In this document: piece by piece, positions 24,073-35,305 of the stretch
How the letters are laid out: each line of letters opens with the position of its first letter
Position numbering within the stretch: position 1 is the stretch's first letter
NCBI GenBank assembly: GCA_945887835.1
Contig: CAMCZQ010000011.1
Span: 1-36,754 of the forward strand
Length of the DNA: 36,754 nt
From: Bordetella parapertussis
GTDB taxonomy: Bacteria > Pseudomonadota > Gammaproteobacteria > Burkholderiales > Burkholderiaceae_B
Direction of reading: 5' to 3'
The notes under the pieces: model-generated
What the model saw: the letters and a program-made list of their open reading frames with translations, nothing else
Told to the model about the DNA's origin: nothing
The model's database searches: none
Position numbers and translations under genes: made by a program

Positions 24073-25191
24073 ATGAAAATTGCCCCTCGCTTGGTTGCCT
24101 GGCAACGCGAACATGGTCGCCACGGACTCCCCTGGCAACGCACCCGCGACCCCTATCGGGTGTGGCTTTCTGAAATTATGCTGCAACAGACACAAGTCGG
24201 CGCTGTACGCGACTACTATCAACGCTTTTTAACTAAGTTTCCAACCATTAGCGCGCTTGCTCAGGCGCCTGCGAGCGAAGTCATGGTGCAGTGGGCCGGT
24301 TTAGGGTATTACGCGCGGGCACGCAATCTGCACGCCTGTGCCAAGCAAGTGATGCAAGACTGGGGCGGCGTATTTCCGACCCAGGCGGCGGGTTTGATGA
24401 CACTACCAGGCATTGGACCCTCGACCGCCGCTGCGATTGCCGCGTTTTGTTATGGCGAACGCGTCGCAATCCTCGACGGCAATGTTAAACGCGTCTTAGC
24501 GAGACTGTTTGCGATCGAAGGCGACCCAACCACACGGCCCATTGAAGTGCAGTTGTGGGCGCGCGCGCACGAACAAGTGCCTTCGGCAAAGGCTTGTACG
24601 CAAGACACGGACTTTATGTCCGCCTACACGCAGGGTCTGATGGATCTTGGTGCTTTAGTTTGCACGCGCGGGCGTCCACAGTGCGATGTTTGCCCGCTAA
24701 AAAAAGACTGTCTGGCTCGCCTGCAAGGCCGCTGTGACGAGCTCCCGTGGCCACGCGCGCGCAAAGTCTTGCCCGAGCGTGCCGTCACGATGTTGATCCC
24801 GCATCGACCGGGCCACATCTGGTTAGAACAACGCCCGACAACTGGCATCTGGGGCGGCCTCTGGAGCCTGCCCGAGTGCGCGCAAGATCTGGAAGTCAAA
24901 CTCGCTTGTCAACAACTTGGCCTCACCGTCAAAAAATCTGACACACTCGCTCACTTTTTGCATGTCTTTACGCATTACCGGCTGACTGTGCGACCCGAGT
25001 TGGTGTTAGTTGAGCACACCACAACAACACCCCGCACCCAAATACCAGTATCTGACAAACGATGTCTAACCGGTCAGCCAAGCGCCAACACCGGACAATG
25101 GGTCGCGCTCTCTGAACTTGCGCAGCGAGGTTTACCAGCGCCCGTACGCAAGTTGCTCGAAGGCCTGCTGGCCGACGGACAACTTGTTTGA
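24073..25191 (+). CDS. mutY: A/G-specific adenine DNA glycosylase
   Basis: A 372-residue base-excision repair enzyme that removes adenine mispaired with 8-oxoguanine. The catalytic Glu34 lies in SEIMLQQTQV, the helix-hairpin-helix LPGIGPST is at 111-118, and the catalytic Asp135 in ILDGNVKRVLARL follows. The iron-sulfur loop is Cys197-X6-Cys204-X2-Cys207-X5-Cys213. The C-terminal NUDIX-like domain that recognises 8-oxoG carries the HVFTHYRL loop near residue 295. The length is usual. ATG follows an A-run with no strong ribosome binding site. Convergent with rodA; no linked repair genes. Confidence 0.97.
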   Translation: MKIAPRLVAWQREHGRHGLPWQRTRDPYRVWLSEIMLQQTQVGAVRDYYQRFLTKFPTISALAQAPASEVMVQWAGLGYYARARNLHACAKQVMQDWGGVFPTQAAGLMTLPGIGPSTAAAIAAFCYGERVAILDGNVKRVLARLFAIEGDPTTRPIEVQLWARAHEQVPSAKACTQDTDFMSAYTQGLMDLGALVCTRGRPQCDVCPLKKDCLARLQGRCDELPWPRARKVLPERAVTMLIPHRPGHIWLEQRPTTGIWGGLWSLPECAQDLEVKLACQQLGLTVKKSDTLAHFLHVFTHYRLTVRPELVLVEHTTTTPRTQIPVSDKRCLTGQPSANTGQWVALSELAQRGLPAPVRKLLEGLLADGQLV

Positions 25192-25264
25192 CAACAACAT
25201 AGGAGTAGGATGCGCAAGCAGTGCGCCAAGGGGGGCAAGAAGGAGGCACGCAGGAGCCAAGGGT

Positions 25265-26401
25265 TCAGGCCTGAGGTGGTCGGTACTTACTAATACTCAT
25301 TAACATGCCGCACGCGACCCCAATCGTCAATAAGGCGGTACCGCCGTAACTGAGCAGCGGCAAGGGCACCCCAACCACCGGCAAAATTCCGGTCACCATT
25401 CCGATATTCACGAAGACATAAATAAACAGCACCATCGACAAAGCGCTGGCCAGCAAGCGTTGGCCTTGGCTTGGCGCGCGCCAGGCAATTGCCAGGCCAC
25501 GCCAGATTAAGAGCAGGTACAAGACCAGTAAGGTCACGCCACCATACAAACCAAACTCTTCAGCAAACACAGCAAAAATAAAGTCGGTTGTCCGCTCAGG
25601 GATAAAATCCAAATGGGTTTGTGTGCCATTCATATACCCCTTGCCATAGACGCCACCCGATCCAACCGCAATGGTCGATTGAATCGTATGAAACCCCTTA
25701 CCTAAGGGGTCAGTGCTTGGATCAAGCAAGGTACAGATGCGATGTTTTTGATACTCGTGCATCATCACCCAATTAAAGTCATCGGCGCACAACTTGTCTT
25801 GCTGCAAATAAACCGAACCAATACCCAACACACCGACGACCATCACCGGTATCAACAGCTTGAACGATAAACCCGCAAAAAAAATCACAAAAAAACCCGC
25901 ACTAAACACCAAAATGCCCGTACCTAAATCGGGCTGCTTAACGATGAGCAAAAAAGGCACAAGCAAGAGCACACTCGCCGCGCATAAATCCAAAAACTTC
26001 AACGGGCCTTCACGCTTACTAAAATACCAGGCCAACATCAAAGGCAAGGCTATTTTCATCATCTCGGAGGGTTGAATGCGAGTGATTCCGATATTGAGCC
26101 AGCGGGTCGCGCCTTTACTGGTATCACCCAAAAAAAGTACAGCAAAAAGCAGAACGACTCCCACCACGTAGGCCGGCACAGCAAGTTTTAAAATAAATTG
26201 TGGTGGCGTAACAGCAACAACCCACAACGCAGCAAGAGCGATATAAAAATTCCGCGCCTGATCCGAAAAGCGCGCGTCTGTGCTGCCAACGGCCGAGTGC
26301 ATCACCACCAGACCAACGGTCGCCAGCAACAACAAAATCAACATCAGCGGCCAGTCAATAGACGTCAGGCAACGAGCGAGCACTTTGAGAATTATTTTCA
26401 T
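25265..26401 (-). CDS. rodA: Peptidoglycan glycosyltransferase RodA (SEDS family)
   Basis: A 378-residue multi-pass membrane protein (about ten helices) that polymerises glycan strands during cell elongation with PBP2. The SEDS signature GATRWLNIGITRIQPSE lies near residue 97, QPDLGTGILVFSAGF near 160, and LDFIPERTTDFIFAVFAEEF near 263, including the conserved acidic residues. PLLSYGGTALL near 350 is the usual C-terminal motif. ATG overlaps the mrdA stop as ATGA, so translation is coupled to PBP2. It is the last gene of the mre operon. Confidence 0.96.
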   Translation of the reverse strand: MKIILKVLARCLTSIDWPLMLILLLLATVGLVVMHSAVGSTDARFSDQARNFYIALAALWVVAVTPPQFILKLAVPAYVVGVVLLFAVLFLGDTSKGATRWLNIGITRIQPSEMMKIALPLMLAWYFSKREGPLKFLDLCAASVLLLVPFLLIVKQPDLGTGILVFSAGFFVIFFAGLSFKLLIPVMVVGVLGIGSVYLQQDKLCADDFNWVMMHEYQKHRICTLLDPSTDPLGKGFHTIQSTIAVGSGGVYGKGYMNGTQTHLDFIPERTTDFIFAVFAEEFGLYGGVTLLVLYLLLIWRGLAIAWRAPSQGQRLLASALSMVLFIYVFVNIGMVTGILPVVGVPLPLLSYGGTALLTIGVACGMLMSISKYRPPQA

Positions 26402-28266
26402 GGGGCTGCCCTTTGCGTCGGCGCCGCGCGCAGCAACCAGGCGTCAAACACTTTACGCACAATGGGTGCTGCCACACTGCCGCCCCAACCCGCATTTTCA
26501 ACAATGACTGCGATCGCAATTTTGGGTTGATTTGCGGGGGCAAAGGCCATAAACAAAGAGTGATCACGCAGGCGCTCGTCAATTGCGCTACTTTGATATT
26601 TTGCGCCGCGCAAACTATAGACCTGCGCCGTACCGGTTTTACCGGCGGTGGTGTAAGGCGCGCCCACAAAGGCTGCAGCTGCAGTCCCCGAAACAGTCAC
26701 TTCGGTTAACGCACGCTTGACGACCTGCAGATTTTCTTTTTTTAGTGCAACCTTATGGGCCGCTTCAGCGACAGTTAAGGTTTGCTCGTCGGTGCGCGAA
26801 TCTTTGATCGAGCGCACCAGATGAGGCTTCATATAAACACCATCATTAGCCAGCACCGCTGTCGCTTGCGCGAGTTGCATCAACGTGAACGAGTTGTAGC
26901 CTTGCCCGACCGCGATTGAAATTGTCTCTCCGGCGTACCAGCGCTGTTGATCGCGATTTTTATATGCCCCGCGCTTCCAGTCAGTCGAGGGCAAAACGCC
27001 ACGCCGTTCGCCCTCGATATCGATACCCGTTATCTGCCCGAAGCCAAAGGGCTTCATGAAATCGTGCAGATTATTCACACCAATTTCGGGTCCGAGAGAA
27101 TAAAAATAAGTATCAGACGACACGACCAGAGCGCGATGCATATCGAGCGTTCCAAACGCGGTCGACCCCGAGTTTCTAAACCGTTGCCCTCCAAATTCAA
27201 AATAACCAGGGTCTGAAATTAAATCGGTCGCCCGCCGCTTATTGAGCTCGAGTGCGGCCAGCGCTACGAAAGGTTTATACGTTGACCCGATTGGATAGGT
27301 GCCATAAACAGGTCGGTTAATCAGCGGATGATCGGGCGACTCATTTAACAGACGCCAACTTTCAGAATCGATTCCATCAATAAACAAATTCGGATCAAAA
27401 GAGGGCTGCGAAACAAAGGCAAGCACGTCGCCGGTTGACGGCTCGATCGCCACGAGCGCGCCACGTAAATCTTTGAACGCCTCTTCGGCCAGCCGTTGTA
27501 AACCCATATCTAAAGACAAGACCAGGTTAGCGCCTGGGGTCGGATCCACGCGCCGCAACACTCGAACCGGTTTGCCCCGTGAAGTTACTTCGCGCTCTTC
27601 GAAACCGGGCTTGCCAAGCAACGCCGTCTCGTAGGTTTTTTCAAGTCCTTTTTTACCGATAATATCTGTGCCCCGGTAGTTGCCCAGTTCACCGCGGGTT
27701 TCAAGCACAGCGAGATCGCCCTCAGCGATCCGACCAACATAACCGACTACGTGGCCCGCAGCCTTACCTTGCGGATATTCGCGTACCCAGCGCGCGCGCA
27801 GCTGTACCCCCGCGAACCTCAAAGCATTCGCCGAAAAAAATGCGGCCTCGGTTTCGTTTAAATTGTTACGTAAGACGATGCTTGCATACTTACCAGATTC
27901 AGCCACACGCCTTTTGAATCTGCGCTGATCGGCTGCGCTGATAAATACAATCGGCGTGAGCGCGTCAAACATCGCGTCGATATTACCCGCCCGAGCCGGA
28001 ACCACTTCAAGCGTGTAGCTTAAATAATTTCGCGCCAAGACCTCACCGTTGCGATCGACGATTTCACCCCGCCTTGGCGCAATCGGCACCACGGCGAGAC
28101 GATTACTGTCGGCACGTGCCGACAGACCTTCGTGACGCTCTACCTGCAACACCCAAAAGCGCACTGTCAATAAACCAAAGCAAAAAAATGCGAACAGCCC
28201 CGCTACAACCAGTCGCAATACGAGTGGGCCTTTGGGTTGCTGGTCGTTTTTCTTAAAATCGAACAT
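26398..28266 (-). CDS. mrdA: Penicillin-binding protein 2, elongation transpeptidase
   Basis: A 622-residue class B PBP that crosslinks peptidoglycan in the elongasome with RodA and MreC. One membrane helix covers about 16-38. The pedestal region includes RGEIVDRNGEVLARNYLSY. The catalytic serine is Ser328 in the STYK tetrad (YPIGSTYKPF), the second motif is SSD (VVSSDTYFY) and the third KTG (TAGKTGTAQVY). The length is typical. It lies 12 bp after mreD and overlaps rodA by 4 bp. Confidence 0.96.
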   Translation of the reverse strand: MFDFKKNDQQPKGPLVLRLVVAGLFAFFCFGLLTVRFWVLQVERHEGLSARADSNRLAVVPIAPRRGEIVDRNGEVLARNYLSYTLEVVPARAGNIDAMFDALTPIVFISAADQRRFKRRVAESGKYASIVLRNNLNETEAAFFSANALRFAGVQLRARWVREYPQGKAAGHVVGYVGRIAEGDLAVLETRGELGNYRGTDIIGKKGLEKTYETALLGKPGFEEREVTSRGKPVRVLRRVDPTPGANLVLSLDMGLQRLAEEAFKDLRGALVAIEPSTGDVLAFVSQPSFDPNLFIDGIDSESWRLLNESPDHPLINRPVYGTYPIGSTYKPFVALAALELNKRRATDLISDPGYFEFGGQRFRNSGSTAFGTLDMHRALVVSSDTYFYSLGPEIGVNNLHDFMKPFGFGQITGIDIEGERRGVLPSTDWKRGAYKNRDQQRWYAGETISIAVGQGYNSFTLMQLAQATAVLANDGVYMKPHLVRSIKDSRTDEQTLTVAEAAHKVALKKENLQVVKRALTEVTVSGTAAAAFVGAPYTTAGKTGTAQVYSLRGAKYQSSAIDERLRDHSLFMAFAPANQPKIAIAVIVENAGWGGSVAAPIVRKVFDAWLLRAAPTQRAAP

Positions 28267-28278
28267 AAGCGCTTTGTA

Positions 28279-28839
28279 TTAACCCGAGTGCGTCTGAGCA
28301 TCTTGCAGTCGGTGCAGAGGCAAGAGTAATAACCAGGCTACCAAGGGCCACAAGGCCGTTGTCACCACGACCGCTAACAGCCAAGACCAACCGGGCCAGG
28401 CACTCACCAAAAATGCGCCAAGCAAGACGCCCGCCGCTTTGACAAGAATGAACAGTGGCAATAAATGCAAGGCCTGACTCAACAGGCCAAACCGCAACAG
28501 GCGTCGATGAATCGACTGTGCGCCGAATACCATCAGCGTATAGGTCACTGCCTGCAGACCAAGCGGGCCGACGTCGTGCACATCCATCAGCAAGCCAAAC
28601 ATAAAGGCGGTAAACAGCCCAACGCGGCGAGCATCATGCAAGGACCAAAACACTAACACTAGCAGCAGCAGGTCAGGCGCCGAGGGCCAAAGACGCCATG
28701 GCAGCAATGAGAGCAGCCAGATACCGAACAACGTTGACCAGACAAAGGTCAGGCTGGTCGTGTGATCTATCGGATTCGGTCCCACCGGACGAGGCAAGGG
28801 CACCGGCGGGGTATGAACACCAGAGCGCGCCGGTCTCAT
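28279..28839 (-). CDS. mreD: Rod shape-determining membrane protein MreD
   Basis: About 186 residues, mostly hydrophobic, with five to six predicted membrane helices. The PDLLLLVLVFWSLHDARRVGLFTAF and GLLMDVHDVGPLGLQAVTYT regions are family landmarks, here split across about residues 65-110. It links MreC to the rest of the elongasome, though its precise role is unclear in the family. I chose ATG at 28839, 4 bp after the mreC stop; a GTG at 28866 overlapping mreC would add nine residues. The basic Pro-rich N-terminus is about 30 residues longer than in E. coli. Confidence 0.9.
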   Translation of the reverse strand: MRPARSGVHTPPVPLPRPVGPNPIDHTTSLTFVWSTLFGIWLLSLLPWRLWPSAPDLLLLVLVFWSLHDARRVGLFTAFMFGLLMDVHDVGPLGLQAVTYTLMVFGAQSIHRRLLRFGLLSQALHLLPLFILVKAAGVLLGAFLVSAWPGWSWLLAVVVTTALWPLVAWLLLLPLHRLQDAQTHSG

Positions 28840-28843
28840 AGCG

Positions 28844-29758
28844 CTACTTCGACCTTGGCGCGTCACGCAGCGCCTCCGCGCCTGAGGCTGGCCTCTGGGT
28901 GCCCAGCGTCAAGTCGGATTCAAGCGGAACCTGCAACACCAAAAATTGCCGGTATCGCTCGGGGTGTGAAGAGGGCAACGCCTCGGCGCGCGCAAAGCCC
29001 GAAGCCGAACTGCGTTGCACCTGATCGATTCGCCCAACCGACAACCCTGGCGGAAACACGCCCCCTACACCACTGGTGACGAGTAGGTCGCCTTCGCGCA
29101 GATCGGCGTCAGAAGAGAAGTAACGCACTTCAACTTTACCCGGCGTGCTTGAGCCAAAGGCGATTAACCGCAAGCCATTGCGCAAGACTTGCACCGGAAT
29201 CGAAATAATCTCATCGGTGAGCATAGCTGCCTCTGAGGACATCGGCGAAACACGGGTGATTTGTCCGACCACTCCGCCTTCGTCGAGAATTGGCATCCCC
29301 GTTGCAATACCCGCGCGACTGCCTTTGTTAAAGACCAGGCGTCGACTAAAGGCATTAGCCGGTTCGTACAAGACCTCGACAACCACAGACGGGTGCTCGG
29401 CCGCTTTTTCAAACACCCCTAGCAGGCGACGCAACTGCGCGTTTTCAGCACCGAGCAGTGCCGCGTTGGTGGTGACTTGCGCCAACTCAATCCGTTGTTT
29501 TTGCAGCGCTTCGGTTTCAGACTTAATCAGCGCAGCCGCATCAAAAAAATCATGACTGAACGCAATGACGTCGCGCGGAAACATGACGAGCCGCTCGAAG
29601 GGGTAAAGAGAGGCAGATAGCGTCTGACGGACTGGGTTGGTCGTTTTATACGTGGCGTCTGTAAACAGTAGGGCAAATGCCACCAACAACAGCAAAGTCA
29701 GCTTGACCTCAGCGGCCGGACCGCGGCGAAAAAGTTGAAGAGTCACGGGTCGTTGCAT
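28844..29758 (-). CDS. mreC: Rod shape-determining protein MreC
   Basis: A 304-residue bitopic protein. A short basic cytoplasmic end precedes one membrane helix at about 18-36, a coiled-coil part follows to about residue 110 (ALIKSETEALQKQRIELAQV), then the periplasmic beta domain with VLYEPANAFSRRLVFNKGSR and the DLLVTSGVGGVFPPGLSVG motif. It recruits and activates PBP2/RodA. It is the second gene of the operon, 111 bp after mreB; the spacer has no clear terminator. The C-terminal 25 residues are variable in the family. Confidence 0.96.
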   Translation of the reverse strand: MQRPVTLQLFRRGPAAEVKLTLLLLVAFALLFTDATYKTTNPVRQTLSASLYPFERLVMFPRDVIAFSHDFFDAAALIKSETEALQKQRIELAQVTTNAALLGAENAQLRRLLGVFEKAAEHPSVVVEVLYEPANAFSRRLVFNKGSRAGIATGMPILDEGGVVGQITRVSPMSSEAAMLTDEIISIPVQVLRNGLRLIAFGSSTPGKVEVRYFSSDADLREGDLLVTSGVGGVFPPGLSVGRIDQVQRSSASGFARAEALPSSHPERYRQFLVLQVPLESDLTLGTQRPASGAEALRDAPRSK

Positions 29759-29869
29759 GATAGCTTTGTACTCAACCGTTCAACGAGTTGACGCTCTTTG
29801 GGCTGGGTGGGAGGGCGTTTTGCGCGGGTCAGTCTTTGACGCCACGCCGCCCGTCGGTGTGCAGCACAA

Positions 29870-31005
<1,136 letters not shown>

Positions 31006-31188
31006 GCTCCCGTCAAGCTCGCAAACCTACGAGGCAAGACGCACTCTGACAAAACCGATTTGCTCACGCTTCGTCCAGGGGCTTTTGGAAGCTTTTGACC
31101 TTCAAAGGCCAAGCGACGGACATGCGCCTTGCCTTTTCGCGGTTTTGACGCGGCGGGCGGCATTTTATTTTTCAAAAAGCAGCGACTT

Positions 31189-31497
31189 ATGGCTATTACC
31201 GAACAAGAAATCACTCGCATCGCTCGTCTCGCTCGGCTCACCCTATCGCCCGAGCAGCGCCTGCAGGCGCAAGGCGATCTGACCAAAATTTTAGGCCTGA
31301 TTCATGAACTTCAGGCGGTCGACACGCGTGGGATCGAGCCCTTAGCGCATCCGTTGTCTGCGCTGAAAGACGTTCATCTGCGGCTGCGCGATGACCTTGT
31401 TACCGAAGTGGCTTCGGTCCAGCGCCGCGAGGCGCTAATGGCCAATGCACCCGGTACAGCAGAGGGGCTGTTTTTAGTTCCAAAGGTAATCGAATAA
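31189..31497 (+). CDS. gatC: Aspartyl/glutamyl-tRNA amidotransferase subunit C
   Basis: A 102-residue subunit that clamps GatA to GatB in the tRNA-dependent amidotransferase. The start MAITEQEITRIARLARLTLS and the later GIEPLAHPL segment are family features. ATG at 31189 gives the normal length; the longer open frame to 31129 adds 20 residues without family similarity. GatA follows directly, its ATG touching this stop. The ribosome binding site is weak. It is needed to make Gln-tRNA or Asn-tRNA from mischarged precursors. Confidence 0.95.
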   Translation: MAITEQEITRIARLARLTLSPEQRLQAQGDLTKILGLIHELQAVDTRGIEPLAHPLSALKDVHLRLRDDLVTEVASVQRREALMANAPGTAEGLFLVPKVIE

Positions 31498-33030
31498 ATG
31501 AGCGTCGTCCTTCGCACGTTTCCTACCCTGACAAGCCTACAAACCGCCTTAGCGCAGGGTCAGCTCAGTGCAACCGAACTCGCGCAAGACTGCCTGAAGC
31601 AAATTCAGGCGCAGCAGGCGCTGAACGCTTTCGTGCAAGTCGACACCGAGCTCACGCTCGCACAAGCGCGTGCGGCCGACGCCAGTCGCGCCGCCGGCAC
31701 AGCCGGCCCACTCACCGGCATTCCCATCGCGCACAAAGATGTCTTCGTCACGCAGGGCTGGCGCAGCACCGCCGGCAGCAACATGCTTAAAAACTATGTC
31801 AGCCCCTTTGACGCAACGGTAGTACACAAGTTACTCGAGGCCGGTTGCGTCAATCTGGGCAAACTAAATTGCGACGAATTCGCCATGGGCTCGGGCAACG
31901 AGCATTCGGCATTTGGCCCTGCACGCAACCCCTGGGACCAGCGCTGTGTGCCAGGCGGCTCGTCGGGCGGCTCGGCTGCCGCCGTCGCTGCCAGGCTCGT
32001 GTTCGCCACCACGGGCACTGACACCGGAGGCTCCGTTCGCCAGCCGGCCGCGCTGTGCGGGGTCAGTGGCATCAAACCTACCTACGGCGCTGTGTCGCGC
32101 TACGGCATGATCGCCTACGGCTCAAGCTTGGACCAAGCTGGCGTTATGGCGCCAGCGGCTGCCGATCTGGTTGCCTTGCTCGACACCATGAGCGGCTTTG
32201 ACGTGCGCGACGCCACGAGCACCGAGCAATGCCGAGGCGTACCCAACGCACCTGGCCGTATCCAGAGCGAGTTCAACAAAGCGAGCGCTCACTTTGAATC
32301 TCAGGCAACCTTGCCGCTGAAAGGTTTACGCATTGGCGTGCCTAGCGAGTATTTTGGCTTAGGGCTTTCGCCTGAAGTCGGCGCAGCCATCGAGGCTGCC
32401 TTGGTTCAGTTCGAACAACTTGGCGCGCAGCGTGTTTCGATCTCTTTACCTCGAACGCGCTTGTCAATCCCGGCCTATTACGTCATCGCCCCTGCCGAAG
32501 CCTCAAGCAACCTGTCGCGTTACGACGGGGTGCGTTACGGGCACCGCACCGCCTCTTACACCGACCTCGCCGACATGACCGGTCGCTCGCGAGCCGAGGG
32601 CTTTGGCCTCGAAGTGCAACGCCGTATTCTGGTGGGCACCTATGTTCTGTCGCATGGCTATTACGACGCCTATTACTTACAAGCGCAACGCCTGCGCCGC
32701 ATGATCGCCGACGATTTTCAAGCAGCGTTCACGCAAAAATGCGATGTCATCATGGGTCCGGTAACGCCCACCGTCGCCAAGCCAATTGGTGATAATCAAG
32801 ATGACCCCACGGCAGACTGGTTGGCCGATGTCTACACGCTCGGTTTGAACCTCGCCGGTTTGCCAGGCATGTCTGTTCCTTGCGGCTTTGGCAAGAGCGC
32901 GGCGGGCAATCCCCTGCCCATCGGCTTACAAATCATCGGCGACTATTTTGACGAGGGCCTCCTGTTGGCGATTGCGCATCAATATCAACTGGCCACCGAT
33001 TGGCATCAACGTCGAGCGGGGCAAGCATAA
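31498..33030 (+). CDS. gatA: Aspartyl/glutamyl-tRNA amidotransferase subunit A
   Basis: A 510-residue amidase that releases ammonia from glutamine or asparagine for transamidation. The Ser-cisSer-Lys catalytic set is visible: Lys80 in GIPIAHKD, cis-Ser155 in PGGSSGGSA and Ser179 in [11 protein letters not shown]. The [14 protein letters not shown] stretch follows. The length is slightly above the usual 485-490, with an insertion at about residues 245-270. ATG begins directly after the gatC stop, and its stop overlaps the gatB ATG as TAATG, so all three subunits are translated in step. Confidence 0.97.
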   Translation: MSVVLRTFPTLTSLQTALAQGQLSATELAQDCLKQIQAQQALNAFVQVDTELTLAQARAADASRAAGTAGPLTGIPIAHKDVFVTQGWRSTAGSNMLKNYVSPFDATVVHKLLEAGCVNLGKLNCDEFAMGSGNEHSAFGPARNPWDQRCVPGGSSGGSAAAVAARLVFATTGTDTGGSVRQPAALCGVSGIKPTYGAVSRYGMIAYGSSLDQAGVMAPAAADLVALLDTMSGFDVRDATSTEQCRGVPNAPGRIQSEFNKASAHFESQATLPLKGLRIGVPSEYFGLGLSPEVGAAIEAALVQFEQLGAQRVSISLPRTRLSIPAYYVIAPAEASSNLSRYDGVRYGHRTASYTDLADMTGRSRAEGFGLEVQRRILVGTYVLSHGYYDAYYLQAQRLRRMIADDFQAAFTQKCDVIMGPVTPTVAKPIGDNQDDPTADWLADVYTLGLNLAGLPGMSVPCGFGKSAAGNPLPIGLQIIGDYFDEGLLLAIAHQYQLATDWHQRRAGQA

Positions 33031-34490
33031 TGGCTTACGAAATCGTCATTGGGCTCGAAACTCACACGCAACTTTCGACGCAAACCAAAATTTTTTCAGG
33101 TAGCAGCACGCGCTATGGCGCGCAGCCCAACACGCAAGCCAACGAAGTCGATATGGCGCTGCCCGGCACCTTGCCTGTCATGAACCGCGCTGCGGTTGAG
33201 CATGCCATTCGTTTGGGCCTAGCCGTTGGTGCCACGATCGCGCCTCGTTCGATTTTTGCGCGAAAGAATTATTTTTATCCTGACCTTCCCAAAAACTATC
33301 AAATTAGCCAGTACGAAATTCCTGTCGTGCTAGGAGGCTCGCTGACTTTTTTCGTAGGCGACAAAGAGACCACCATCAATCTCACCCGCGCCCACCTTGA
33401 AGAAGACGCGGGCAAATCGTTACACGACAATTACCTTGGTCCGCATGGTGAGCTATCCACTGGCATTGATTTAAATCGAACCGGTACACCACTGCTTGAA
33501 ATCGTCTCTGAACCCGAGCTGCGCTCGGCCGCCGAGGCCGTCGCCTATGCCAAAACTCTGCACAGCCTGGTGATGTGGCTAGGCATTTGTGATGGCAACA
33601 TGCAAGAAGGTTCGTTTCGGGTCGACGTCAACGTATCAGTACGCCCTGTTGGTCAAAAAGAATTTGGCACGCGCGCCGAAATCAAAAACGTAAATTCTTT
33701 TCGCTTTATCGAACGCGCCATCAACTACGAAGTGCGCCGCCAGATTGAGCTCATCGAAGACGGCGGCAAAGTCGTACAAGAAACCCGACTCTACGACGCC
33801 GATCTTGACGAAACACGCAGTATGCGCAGCAAAGAAGACGCGCACGATTATCGTTATTTTCCTGACCCTGACTTACCGCCACTGGTGATTAGTCAAGACT
33901 GGATTGATCAAGTCCAACAGTCAATGCCTGCTCTGCCTGATGCGCTCAGGAAACGCTTTGTGAACGACTTTGGAATCGCGCCAATCGACGCGGCCCAATT
34001 ATCTAGCAGCCGTGCGCTGGCAACCTACTTTGAAGAGGTCGTCAACGCCTTGCCTTCTGGTCAAGCCAAACTTGCGGCCAACTGGCTGATGGGTGAAGTC
34101 TCGGCGACCTTAAACCGAGAAGAGAAAGACATTACGCAATGCCCCGTGACAGCACCCTTGCTGGCTGCATTGCTCAAACGTATTTTGGACAACACCGTTT
34201 CAAACAAAATCGCGCGTGATGTCTTTGCCGCGATGTGGGCGGGCGAAGAAAATGGGCAGCCCGATGCCATCATCGCAGCTAAGGGCCTCACCCAAATCAA
34301 CGACTCGGGCGCCATCGAGGCAATGATTGAGGCTGTGCTGGCAGCAAACGCTGCAATCGTGGCCGAATACCGCGCAGGCAAACAAAAAGCCTTCAACTCG
34401 TTAGTGGGTCAAATCATGAAGGCGGCCAAAGGCAAAGCGAACCCTCAGCAGGTCAATGATTTGCTCAAAGCAAAGCTCGACCACGCATAA
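33030..34490 (+). CDS. gatB: Aspartyl/glutamyl-tRNA amidotransferase subunit B
   Basis: A 486-residue subunit that binds the mischarged tRNA and carries the kinase-transamidase site. [15 protein letters not shown] starts the protein as in other GatB, followed by [20 protein letters not shown], the tRNA-contacting VNVSVRP and [10 protein letters not shown] stretches, and [12 protein letters not shown]. The C-terminal YqeY-like tail ends with [16 protein letters not shown]. The ATG at 33030 overlaps the gatA TAA by one base. It completes gatCAB and is convergent with pyrE. Confidence 0.97.
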   Translation: MAYEIVIGLETHTQLSTQTKIFSGSSTRYGAQPNTQANEVDMALPGTLPVMNRAAVEHAIRLGLAVGATIAPRSIFARKNYFYPDLPKNYQISQYEIPVVLGGSLTFFVGDKETTINLTRAHLEEDAGKSLHDNYLGPHGELSTGIDLNRTGTPLLEIVSEPELRSAAEAVAYAKTLHSLVMWLGICDGNMQEGSFRVDVNVSVRPVGQKEFGTRAEIKNVNSFRFIERAINYEVRRQIELIEDGGKVVQETRLYDADLDETRSMRSKEDAHDYRYFPDPDLPPLVISQDWIDQVQQSMPALPDALRKRFVNDFGIAPIDAAQLSSSRALATYFEEVVNALPSGQAKLAANWLMGEVSATLNREEKDITQCPVTAPLLAALLKRILDNTVSNKIARDVFAAMWAGEENGQPDAIIAAKGLTQINDSGAIEAMIEAVLAANAAIVAEYRAGKQKAFNSLVGQIMKAAKGKANPQQVNDLLKAKLDHA

Positions 34491-34565
34491 ACCGCAAGCC
34501 CCACTGACCGACTGAGTGCAGACGACTTGACTGAGCCCTGAACGCTGTTGGGCTGGCGGTAGATA
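34491..34565. terminator. Possible terminator between gatB and pyrE
   Basis: Just after the gatB stop, ACCGC-a-AGCCC (34491-34501) is complementary to GGGCT-g-GCGGT (34550-34560) with one mismatch. An alternative, tighter stem uses AGCCC at 34534-34538 and GGGCT at 34550-34554 with an 11-base loop. A TTTTT run ends the segment about 10 bases after the tighter stem. Moderate support for a gatB terminator; the long outer loop makes the bidirectional form weaker. Confidence 0.4.
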
Positions 34566-34568
34566 TTT

Positions 34569-35243
34569 TTACTGGATGCCGTAGCGCATACGATAGGCGA
34601 GTACAGCCTCGCGATATTGAGCAAACTCGGCATTCTGTCTAAGCAGCGCTAAGATATCGTCAAGCGAAGCGATCGTCACCACCGGCAGGCCGTAGCGTTG
34701 CTGCACCTCTTGCACCGCTGAATGAGGTGATAAGCGACCCTCAGCGCCGGCGCGTTCCATACGATCCATTGCGATCAGTACCGCACAAGGTTCAGCGCCC
34801 GCCGCGCGGATTATCTCGACCGACTCGCGTACCGACGTACCCGCGGTGATCACGTCATCAATAATGACGACGCGCCCTTTGAGCGGTGCGCCCACTAAGA
34901 CTCCGCCCTCGCCGTGATCTTTTGCTTCTTTGCGGTTGTAGGCAAAGTCGATCGGTTGCCCATGCATCGCCGGATGAGACGCCAACGCCACCGCGGTGGC
35001 AGTTGCCAGCGGTATCCCCTTATACGCGGGCCCAAACAACATATCGAAGGGCAGTTTAGAATCCACTAAGGCTTGAGCATAAAATTGTGCCAAGCGGCCA
35101 ACCGAAGCACCAGAATTAAATAACCCAGCATTAAAAAAATACGGACTCGTGCGCCCCGACTTGGTCAAAAAACTACCAAAGCGCAGCACGCCTTCACTCA
35201 GGGCAAACTTTACAAATGCACCACGTTCTGAACCCGTCGACAT
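34569..35243 (-). CDS. pyrE: Orotate phosphoribosyltransferase
   Basis: A 224-residue enzyme that joins orotate and PRPP to orotidine 5'-phosphate in pyrimidine synthesis. The PRPP motif [13 protein letters not shown] is at 125-137, the lysine-rich mobile loop [13 protein letters not shown] at 102-114, and [10 protein letters not shown] at 71-80. The length is standard. ATG has a GAGG ribosome binding site 6 bases upstream. It is divergent from the exonuclease III gene, 62 bp apart. Confidence 0.96.
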   Translation of the reverse strand: MSTGSERGAFVKFALSEGVLRFGSFLTKSGRTSPYFFNAGLFNSGASVGRLAQFYAQALVDSKLPFDMLFGPAYKGIPLATATAVALASHPAMHGQPIDFAYNRKEAKDHGEGGVLVGAPLKGRVVIIDDVITAGTSVRESVEIIRAAGAEPCAVLIAMDRMERAGAEGRLSPHSAVQEVQQRYGLPVVTIASLDDILALLRQNAEFAQYREAVLAYRMRYGIQ

Positions 35244-35305
35244 TGCAGACCTCGCGATTAAAGTGTTCGATGGCTTGAATTATCTCATTGACCAGGAGCC
35301 TGATC